5,382 bases of DNA, taken from Desulfobacteraceae bacterium (GTDB lineage Bacteria; Desulfobacterota; Desulfobacteria; Desulfobacterales; Desulfosarcinaceae). The notes beneath the pieces were generated by a model. That model searched no databases, was not told where the DNA came from, and was given only the letters and a program-made list of their open reading frames with translations. Where the stretch lies: the NCBI GenBank assembly GCA_027031325.1, contig JALVRI010000280.1:1-5382 (forward strand), written 5' to 3'. Every line of letters begins with the position of its first letter. The stretch's first letter is position 1. The position numbers and the translations under genes are program-made. Shown one piece after another: positions 1-5,382 of the stretch.

Positions 1-983
1 TTGACCATTTCGGAGGCGAACAGCTTGGCCATGGAGGCCTGCATGGTGTAACGCTTTCCACTGTCTTTCATTGCCGCGGCCGACAGCATCAATTGGCGGG
101 CGGCTTCGATCTGGGTGGCCATGTCGGCTACCATCCAGCGCAGTCCCTGGAACTTGGAAATCTTCTGGCCGAATTGCTCTCTTTGCTTGGCGTACTTCAC
201 CGCCGCATCGAAGGCCGCCTGGGCGACACCGACCGACTGGGCCGCGATACCGATGCGTCCTCCGTCGAGGGCTGTCATGGCGATCTTGAACCCGTCGCCC
301 TCTTCACCAAGGCGATTTTCGGCCGGCACGCGGCAAGCGTCGAAAATCAGGTCCGTGGTATCAGAGGCCCGCAGACCCATCTTGTCTTCTTCGCGGTCCA
401 CGATAAGACCGGGAGTACCCTTTTCGACCAGGAAAGCACTGATACCCTTGTGGGCCTTGGAAGGATCGGTCTTGGCCGTCACGATCACCAGGCCAGAGTT
501 CTTGCCGGTGGTGATGAAACGTTTTGACCCGTTGATCACGTAGAAGTCTCCATCTTTTTCGGCGGTCGTGGCCTGTCTCACCGGGTCCGATCCGGCATGG
601 GGTTCGGTGAGGGCGAAGGCACCGATCCATTTCCCGGAAGCCAGCTTCTTGAGATATTTTTTCTTCTGCTCCTCGGTGCCGTAGCGGACGATACTTTCGC
701 AAACAATCGAATTGTGAACACTCATAACTACGGCCGTTGCGGCGCAGGCATAGGCTATCTCCGACAGGGCCAGCACGTAGCTGATGGTGTCAGCGCCTTC
801 GCCGCCGTATTCCACCGGAACCATCATTCCCAGCAATCCCAACTCGGCCATTTTTTTGAGATTGGCGGCCGGAAACTCCTTACTCTTGTCCCGTTCGGCA
901 GCGGTCGGCATGATTTCTTTGCGGGCAAACTCCCTCACCATGCTTTGAATCATGAGCTGCTCGTCGGTAAGCTGATAGGCCAT
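1..983 (-). CDS. Short-chain acyl-CoA dehydrogenase (butyryl-CoA dehydrogenase-like), 3' end cut by window
   Basis: FAD flavoprotein that would oxidise a short acyl-CoA to the 2-enoyl-CoA in the cytoplasm, passing electrons to an electron-transfer flavoprotein. The window holds 327 residues; the family is usually about 380, so roughly 50-55 C-terminal residues are missing, including the part where this family carries its catalytic glutamate. Visible: N-terminal helical domain (about 1-115) with YGGEG at 59-63 and MSVHNS at 87-92; the beta-domain signature TEPHAGSD at 126-133; NGSKRFITTG at 151-160; MGLRASDT at 202-209; GEEGDGF at 226-232; the C-terminal domain opening with DGGRIGIAAQSVG at 240-252 and KQREQFGQ at 266-273. 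The ATG at 981-983 is chosen because AAGGAA lies 7 nt upstream (991-996) and the protein begins like family members. It follows the regulator after a 191-nt gap, so it may have its own expression signals. Butyryl-CoA is the likely substrate from context; isobutyryl-CoA, 2-methylbutyryl-CoA or another short acyl-CoA is possible. The family call is very safe, the substrate only moderate. Confidence 0.93.
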   Translation of the reverse strand, partial: MAYQLTDEQLMIQSMVREFARKEIMPTAAERDKSKEFPAANLKKMAELGLLGMMVPVEYGGEGADTISYVLALSEIAYACAATAVVMSVHNSIVCESIVRYGTEEQKKKYLKKLASGKWIGAFALTEPHAGSDPVRQATTAEKDGDFYVINGSKRFITTGKNSGLVIVTAKTDPSKAHKGISAFLVEKGTPGLIVDREEDKMGLRASDTTDLIFDACRVPAENRLGEEGDGFKIAMTALDGGRIGIAAQSVGVAQAAFDAAVKYAKQREQFGQKISKFQGLRWMVADMATQIEAARQLMLSAAAMKDSGKRYTMQASMAKLFASEMV

Positions 984-990
984 GGCGATA

Positions 991-996
991 TTCCTT
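991..996 (-). promoter_or_regulatory. Ribosome binding site of the acyl-CoA dehydrogenase
   Basis: AAGGAA on the minus strand, 7 nt before the ATG at 981-983. It supports that start. A small hairpin (1000-1013) ends 3 nt upstream of it. Confidence 0.7.
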
Positions 997-999
997 TCT

Positions 1000-1013
1000 A
1001 GGCACGAATGCCT
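1000..1013 (-). other. Small hairpin with UUCG loop next to a ribosome binding site
   Basis: On the minus strand the sequence reads AGGCA-TTCG-TGCCT: five perfect base pairs around a UUCG loop, ending 3 nt before the AAGGAA site of the acyl-CoA dehydrogenase. The loop-closing pair is A-U rather than the C-G of the very stable cUUCGg tetraloop. The stem is short, so chance is a real possibility. It could affect ribosome access or message stability. Confidence 0.3.
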
Positions 1014-1107
1014 CGACGGCGACAAGAAGTCACTTGCACAAATGGATGGTACCTTCTGCAGCGGGCATTTCCGTACTCTCCGGCCGACTTCATCGGTCCG
1101 CCGCGAT

Positions 1108-1120
1108 TGTTTTCGAAACA
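1108..1120. promoter_or_regulatory. Candidate operator: TGTTT/AAACA dyad
   Basis: Perfect 5-bp arms (TGTTT and AAACA, minus strand) around a 3-bp centre CGA, lying between the XRE-cupin gene and the acyl-CoA dehydrogenase gene. It is the most AT-rich symmetrical element in an otherwise GC-rich gap. Short dyads like this are plausible sites for dimeric HTH regulators, but 5-bp arms also arise by chance and I see no second clear copy in the window. Confidence 0.2.
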
Positions 1121-1144
1121 GGGCACAGTTGCCGGAAGCGTGAA

Positions 1145-1168
1145 GGTCGCGAGGATATGCCTGCGACC
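1145..1168 (-). terminator. Hairpin after the regulator gene, possible weak terminator
   Basis: On the minus strand GGTCGC-AGG, loop CATAT, then CCT-C-GCGACC: six plus three base pairs with one bulged C, starting 6 nt after the regulator's TGA (1175-1177). There is no run of T after it, so it is not a standard intrinsic terminator. It may act as a 3'-end stabiliser, a processing site or a weak terminator. Confidence 0.35.
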
Positions 1169-1174
1169 CGGCGC

Positions 1175-1726
1175 TCAGGGGCTGTAAATTACCACCAACA
1201 TCTCGGTGGCTTGATCGCCTATGTTGCGCATCTTGTGGCGAATGCCGGAGTTAAAGTGGAGACAATCTCCCTGCTTGAGAACATTTACATGCTCGCCCAC
1301 GATCACCTCTATGGCGCCCGACAAGACGTAAACAAACTCTTCGCCCTCGTGCTGGTAGCCCACACCCTCGTGATGGGCGCCGGCCTCCACCTTTACCCTG
1401 AAAGCCTTGAGATGCTTGTTCTCGGCACCGGGTGTCAGGGTCGTGTAGGCATAATTTTCGGTCCGCTTGGTATAGGCCTTTACCCGGCTGTTGCGCTTGG
1501 ATTCTTCCTGACGCAGAAGGAACCCGGAATCGATCTCCAGGGCCCTGGATATCTGGAGCAGGGTTCCGACCGGGGGTCGCACCTTACCCGCTTCGATGTC
1601 TTTAAGGTACTCCACGGTAAACCCGGTCTCGTTGGCCAGGCTTTCGTAAGTCATCTTTTTTTCGCGGCGGACCTTGCGGATGGTCTTGCCGACCTGGTTT
1701 TCTTCCTTGGCCTTTTTTCTGGGCAT
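1175..1726 (-). CDS. XRE-family transcriptional regulator with C-terminal cupin domain
   Basis: Predicted cytoplasmic DNA-binding regulator of 183 residues, the usual size for the HTH_3 plus Cupin_2 architecture. After a basic, charged N-terminus (1-12), residues 13-71 form a lambda-repressor-like helix-turn-helix: GKTIRKVRREKKMT, then SLANETGFTVEYLKDIEAGK as turn and recognition region, then LLQISRALEID. A linker of about 35 residues leads to a single cupin barrel (about 105-183). Cupin motif 1 is seen as G116, H119, H126, E130 and G137 (E-x6-G spacing kept), and motif 2 as G153-D154, N159-S160-G161 and H164, N168. The histidines could hold a metal or help form a ligand pocket. ATG at 1724-1726 has GAAAGG (1735-1740) 8 nt upstream. 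The gene sits inside the catabolic cluster between two hairpins, so it probably senses a pathway intermediate such as an acyl-CoA or organic acid and controls these genes; ligand and sign of regulation are not visible. Confidence 0.9.
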   Translation of the reverse strand: MPRKKAKEENQVGKTIRKVRREKKMTYESLANETGFTVEYLKDIEAGKVRPPVGTLLQISRALEIDSGFLLRQEESKRNSRVKAYTKRTENYAYTTLTPGAENKHLKAFRVKVEAGAHHEGVGYQHEGEEFVYVLSGAIEVIVGEHVNVLKQGDCLHFNSGIRHKMRNIGDQATEMLVVIYSP

Positions 1727-1734
1727 GATATCTA

Positions 1735-1740
1735 CCTTTC
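1735..1740 (-). promoter_or_regulatory. Ribosome binding site of the XRE-cupin regulator
   Basis: GAAAGG on the minus strand, 8 nt before the ATG at 1724-1726. It is weaker than the AAGGAGG of the preceding gene, in keeping with lower expression of a regulator. The large inverted repeat at 1749-1780 ends 8 nt upstream. Confidence 0.55.
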
Positions 1741-1748
1741 ATGGCTGT

Positions 1749-1780
1749 GAGGCGGCGGCCGTCCAGACGGCCGCCGCCTC
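1749..1780. repeat. Perfect 15-bp GC-rich inverted repeat between hbd-like gene and regulator
   Basis: The arm GAGGCGGCGGCCGTC is followed after a 2-nt centre by its exact reverse complement, giving a 32-bp near-continuous palindrome. As RNA it can form a stem of about 14 bp, almost all G-C, with a four-base loop. It begins 7 nt after the stop codon of the 3-hydroxybutyryl-CoA dehydrogenase and ends 8 nt before the regulator's ribosome binding site. No T-run follows on either strand, so it is not a standard intrinsic terminator. Possible roles are a 3' stabiliser of the upstream enzyme message, a partial transcription block that lowers regulator expression, or a DNA operator for the regulator itself. 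Confidence 0.8.
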
Positions 1781-1787
1781 CGGCGAA

Positions 1788-2639
1788 TCAGGAGTAATCG
1801 TAAAAACCCTTGCCGGTTTTTCTGCCCAACCAGCCGGCTTCAACGTACTTTCGCAGCAGGGGGCAGGGCCGGTACTTGGGGTCCTTGAACCCCTCGTAGA
1901 GGGTCTCCATGATGGCCAGGCAGGTATCCAGCCCGATCAGGTCGGCCAGGGCCAACGGTCCCATGGGATGATTCATTCCCAGCTTCATGACGGTGTCGAT
2001 GGCTTCCCTGCTGCCAACCCCGTGATAGAGGGCAAATACGGCTTCGTTGATCATCGGAAGCAGGATGCGGTTAGCAATAAAGCCCGGAAAATCACTGGCT
2101 TCAGCCGGAGTCTTGCCGAACTTTTCCGCCAGCTCCCAGGTAATCCTGAAAGTTTCGTCGGAGGTGGCCAGGCCACGGATAACTTCCACCAGTTTCATCA
2201 CCGGTACCGGGTTCATGAAGTGCATCCCGATTACTTTCTCCGGGCGTTTCGTCTGTGAAGCTATCCGCCCGATGGGAATCGACGATGTATTGGTGGCCAG
2301 GATGACGCCGGGCCGGCAGATTTCATCCAGATCCTTGAAAATCCGGAATTTCAGGTCCTGCCTCTCGGTGGCGGCCTCGACCACGAAGTCGGCGGCGGCC
2401 ATGTCCTTGATGTCCGTGCTGGTCTTGATCCTGGACACGATGGCGTCTTTTTCGGCGGCTTCCAGCTTACCTTTGGAGACACTGCGTTCCAGGATCTTGG
2501 TGATCGATGCCAATCCGCGCTCAACGAACTCGTCCTTGATATCGTTCATGATGACGTTCAGGCCACTGGCGGCTGCCACCTGGGCAATGCCGCTTCCCAT
2601 CTGCCCGGCACCGATAACACCGAATGTCTTGATTTCCAT
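1788..2639 (-). CDS. hbd: 3-hydroxybutyryl-CoA dehydrogenase (NAD-dependent)
   Basis: Oxidises (S)-3-hydroxybutyryl-CoA to acetoacetyl-CoA with NAD+, or the reverse, in the cytoplasm. The protein has 283 residues, matching the single-function bacterial Hbd/PaaH family (about 280-290). N-terminal Rossmann domain with GAGQMG at 10-15 and D33 at the end of the second strand, which favours NAD+ over NADP+. The active-site residues known for this family are present: S119 (in TNTSS), H140 (in GMHFMNPVP), E152 (in KLVEVI) and N190 (in GFIANR). The C-terminal dimerisation domain starts near 186 and ends in GRKTGKGFYDYS. The ATG at 2637-2639 is preferred because a strong AAGGAGG lies 8 nt upstream and the protein then starts directly with the nucleotide-binding strand. 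An in-frame ATG 11 codons upstream overlaps the thiolase stop (ATGA) and would give a slightly longer form. It lies 29 nt after the thiolase gene, clearly in one operon. Activity on longer 3-hydroxyacyl-CoAs cannot be excluded. Confidence 0.95.
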   Translation of the reverse strand: MEIKTFGVIGAGQMGSGIAQVAAASGLNVIMNDIKDEFVERGLASITKILERSVSKGKLEAAEKDAIVSRIKTSTDIKDMAAADFVVEAATERQDLKFRIFKDLDEICRPGVILATNTSSIPIGRIASQTKRPEKVIGMHFMNPVPVMKLVEVIRGLATSDETFRITWELAEKFGKTPAEASDFPGFIANRILLPMINEAVFALYHGVGSREAIDTVMKLGMNHPMGPLALADLIGLDTCLAIMETLYEGFKDPKYRPCPLLRKYVEAGWLGRKTGKGFYDYS

Positions 2640-2647
2640 GTCGAAAT

Positions 2648-2654
2648 CCTCCTT
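2648..2654 (-). promoter_or_regulatory. Strong ribosome binding site that sets the hbd start
   Basis: AAGGAGG on the minus strand, 8 nt before the ATG at 2637-2639. It decides between that ATG and the upstream in-frame ATG at 2670-2672, which has no comparable site before it. Confidence 0.85.
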
Positions 2655-2668
2655 GATTGTTTTTGCTG

Positions 2669-3844
<1,176 letters not shown>

Positions 3845-3850
3845 GGTATT

Positions 3851-3856
3851 CTCCTT
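3851..3856 (-). promoter_or_regulatory. Ribosome binding site that sets the thiolase start
   Basis: AAGGAG on the minus strand, 6 nt before the ATG at 3842-3844. It lies between that ATG and an in-frame ATG at 3860-3862, which argues that the downstream ATG is the real start. Confidence 0.8.
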
Positions 3857-3885
3857 TTTCATTATTGGGCCGGCAGCCGATACCG

Positions 3886-5382
3886 CTACATGTTCCTGCG
3901 GTACTGGCCGCCGACGGCATACAGTGCTCCGGTTATCTGTCCCAGGCTGCAGTAACGGACCGTTTCCATCAACTCGGCGAAAATATTGCCGCCCGACAGG
4001 ACCACCTGCTGGAGGCGTTCCAGAGCCCGGGGAGCCTTGTCGGCGTTACGGGTCTGGAATTCGGCCAGCCTGCGCAACTGGGATTCTTTTTCTTCTTCGG
4101 TGGCCCGCGCAAGATCAATGCACGGCCCGGCTTCGGTCAGGTCCGCTCCGTCGGCATGGGGATCACGGAAAGTGTTGACCCCGATGATCGGCAGCTTGCC
4201 GGTATGCTTGAGGGTCTCGTAGTAGATCGATTCTTCCTGGATCTTGCCCCGCTGGTAACCGGTCTCCATGGCACCCAGCACTCCCCCACGCTCGGTTATG
4301 CGGTCGAATTCCATCAAAACCGCTTCTTCCACCAGGTCGGTAAGTTCTTCGACTATGAAACTTCCCTGGAGCGGGTTCTCGTTTTTGGCAAGGCCCCACT
4401 CGCGATTGATGATGAGCTGGATGGCCAGGGCCCGGCGCACCGACTCTTCGGTGGGGGTGGTTATGGCCTCGTCGAAGGCGTTGGTATGCAGGCTCTGGCA
4501 GTTGTCGTAGATGGCGCACAGGGCCTGGAGAGTGGTGCGAATGTCGTTGAACTGGATTTCCTGGCTGTGAAGGCTGCGGCCCGAGGTCTGAATGTGGTAC
4601 TTGAGCATCTGGGAACGCTTTGAGGCGCCGTACTTTTCCCGCAAGGCGACGGCCCAGATCCGGCGGGCCACCCGGCCGATGACGGTATACTCAGGGTCCA
4701 TCCCGTTTGAGAAGAAAAAGGAGAAGTTGGGACCGAAAGCATCGATATCCATTCCGCGGGACAGGTAGTACTCCAGGTAGGTGAACCCGTTTGCCAGGGT
4801 GAAAGCCAGCTGGGAAATGGGGTTGGCGCCGGCTTCGGCGATGTGATAGCCGGAAATCGACACCGAGTAGAAATTGCGGACGTTGTTTTCGATGAAGTAC
4901 TCCTGGATATCGCCCATCATTTTGAGGGCGAAATCGATGGAGAAAATACAGGTGTTCTGCCCCTGGTCTTCCTTGAGGATGTCGGCCTGGACGGTGCCCC
5001 TTACCGTCGACAGGGCCCGGGCCTTTATGCTTTCGTATTCTTCCCGTGTGGGCTCACGTCCCTTTTCGTTTTTGAACTTGTCCACCTCCTGGTCGATGGC
5101 CGTGTTGAGAAACATGGCCAGCATTATGGGTGCCGGCCCGTTGATGGTCATGGAAACCGAGGTGGTGGGGGCGCAGAGGTCGAAACCGCTGTAAAGAACC
5201 TTGACATCGTCCAGGGTGCAGACGCTGACCCCCGAGTTGCCCACCTTGCCGTAGATATCCGGCCGGCGGTCAGGGTCATATCCGTAAAGGGTCACCGAGT
5301 CGAAGGCGGTGGAAAGCCGCTTGGCCGGACTGTTGGCCGACAGAAGCTTGAAACGGCGGTTCGTGCGGGCCGGGTCGCCCTC
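3886..5382 (-). CDS. icmF: Fused isobutyryl-CoA mutase IcmF, C-terminal mutase domain (5' end cut by window)
   Basis: Adenosylcobalamin-dependent mutase that would interconvert isobutyryl-CoA and n-butyryl-CoA by radical carbon-skeleton rearrangement. The window holds the last 498 residues; IcmF proteins have about 1,090, with an N-terminal B12-binding domain and a G-protein chaperone domain that would lie beyond the right edge. The fragment opens with EGDPARTNRRF and FDSVTLYGYDPDRRPDIYGK, wording typical of IcmF rather than of methylmalonyl-CoA mutase, and ends in GQITGALYAVGGQYRRNM without a C-terminal B12-binding domain. Fragment residue Q142 (KEDQGQNTCIF) stands where methylmalonyl-CoA mutases have the carboxylate-binding Arg (FMVRNTYIF). 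Y179-H180 (SGYHIAEAG) match the catalytic Tyr-His pair. The reading frame is open to the window edge; a GTG at 5293-5295 lies inside the conserved domain and is not the start. Automatic pipelines often label such proteins methylmalonyl-CoA mutase. Related activities (pivalyl-CoA/isovaleryl-CoA) remain possible. Confidence 0.9.
   Translation of the reverse strand, partial: EGDPARTNRRFKLLSANSPAKRLSTAFDSVTLYGYDPDRRPDIYGKVGNSGVSVCTLDDVKVLYSGFDLCAPTTSVSMTINGPAPIMLAMFLNTAIDQEVDKFKNEKGREPTREEYESIKARALSTVRGTVQADILKEDQGQNTCIFSIDFALKMMGDIQEYFIENNVRNFYSVSISGYHIAEAGANPISQLAFTLANGFTYLEYYLSRGMDIDAFGPNFSFFFSNGMDPEYTVIGRVARRIWAVALREKYGASKRSQMLKYHIQTSGRSLHSQEIQFNDIRTTLQALCAIYDNCQSLHTNAFDEAITTPTEESVRRALAIQLIINREWGLAKNENPLQGSFIVEELTDLVEEAVLMEFDRITERGGVLGAMETGYQRGKIQEESIYYETLKHTGKLPIIGVNTFRDPHADGADLTEAGPCIDLARATEEEKESQLRRLAEFQTRNADKAPRALERLQQVVLSGGNIFAELMETVRYCSLGQITGALYAVGGQYRRNM

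Larger units (their letters stand above)
984..1174 (-). other. 191-nt intergenic region between regulator and acyl-CoA dehydrogenase genes
   Basis: This is the longest non-coding stretch in the window. I see no credible small gene and no convincing sigma-70 or sigma-54 promoter by eye. It contains a bulged hairpin just after the regulator's stop (1145-1168), a TGTTT-CGA-AAACA dyad (1108-1120) and a short UUCG hairpin (1000-1013) next to the ribosome binding site. Its length contrasts with the 29- and 41-nt gaps further upstream, which suggests either a separate promoter for the dehydrogenase or a processed or attenuated junction. Confidence 0.45.

Noticed and set aside
984..1174. Sigma-70 or sigma-54 promoter for the acyl-CoA dehydrogenase
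   Set aside because: Candidate boxes such as TTGTCG with a CCTAGA-like hexamer match the consensus poorly; no GG-N10-GC pair in the right context was found.
1034..1750. Open frame of 238 codons on the plus strand opposite the XRE-cupin gene
   Set aside because: The minus-strand protein has clear HTH and cupin motifs; the plus-strand frame shows no recognisable domain and no good ribosome binding site.
1749..1780. Standard Rho-independent terminator
   Set aside because: The stem is strong but neither strand has a T-run after it, and a co-directional gene with its own ribosome binding site begins about 23 nt further on.
3865..4623. Open frame of 252 codons on the plus strand opposite the mutase gene
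   Set aside because: Antisense to highly conserved IcmF sequence; explained by the GC-rich codon pattern of the real gene.
3886..5295. Mutase gene starting at the GTG at 5293-5295
   Set aside because: The frame stays open to the window edge and the upstream 29 codons match the conserved IcmF mutase domain, so the gene is simply cut by the window.
3886..5382. Annotation as methylmalonyl-CoA mutase large subunit
   Set aside because: It has Gln at the carboxylate-binding Arg position, lacks a C-terminal B12-binding domain, and shows IcmF-type sequence around SVTLYG and DQGQNT.

Overview
The window is a single-direction catabolic gene cluster. All five genes lie on the minus strand, so transcription runs from the right edge to the left. 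In transcription order they are: the C-terminal half of a cobalamin-dependent acyl-CoA mutase of the fused isobutyryl-CoA mutase (IcmF) type, a thiolase, a 3-hydroxybutyryl-CoA dehydrogenase, an XRE-cupin transcriptional regulator, and an acyl-CoA dehydrogenase. Both outer genes run off the window: the mutase lacks its N-terminal half and the acyl-CoA dehydrogenase lacks its C-terminus.

Layout (minus strand): mutase 5382-3886 (partial); 41-nt gap; thiolase 3844-2669; 29-nt gap; 3-hydroxybutyryl-CoA dehydrogenase 2639-1788; 61-nt gap holding a perfect 15-bp inverted repeat; XRE-cupin regulator 1726-1175; 191-nt gap with two small hairpins and a short dyad; acyl-CoA dehydrogenase 983-1 (partial). 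The first three genes are packed like an operon with good Shine-Dalgarno sites. The regulator and the dehydrogenase are more loosely attached.

How the genes fit together (inference from family functions): the mutase would interconvert isobutyryl-CoA and n-butyryl-CoA. The acyl-CoA dehydrogenase would make crotonyl-CoA, and the dehydrogenase and thiolase would take 3-hydroxybutyryl-CoA to acetoacetyl-CoA and then to two acetyl-CoA. The cluster therefore looks like a route that feeds branched C4 acyl-CoA (from isobutyrate or valine) into linear C4 beta-oxidation, or runs in reverse. The enoyl-CoA hydratase needed to close the path, the electron-transfer flavoprotein and an acyl-CoA synthetase/transferase are not in the window. 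The strongest evidence for this reading is a Gln in the mutase where methylmalonyl-CoA mutases have the carboxylate-binding Arg.

Organism: a bacterium with GC in the high fifties (by eye), AAGGAG-type ribosome binding sites and protein sequences resembling those of anaerobic fatty-acid and aromatic degraders. I favour Desulfobacterota (former Deltaproteobacteria), but a Firmicute or another bacterial phylum cannot be excluded from the sequence alone. I see no mobile elements, RNA genes, CRISPR arrays or phage genes.
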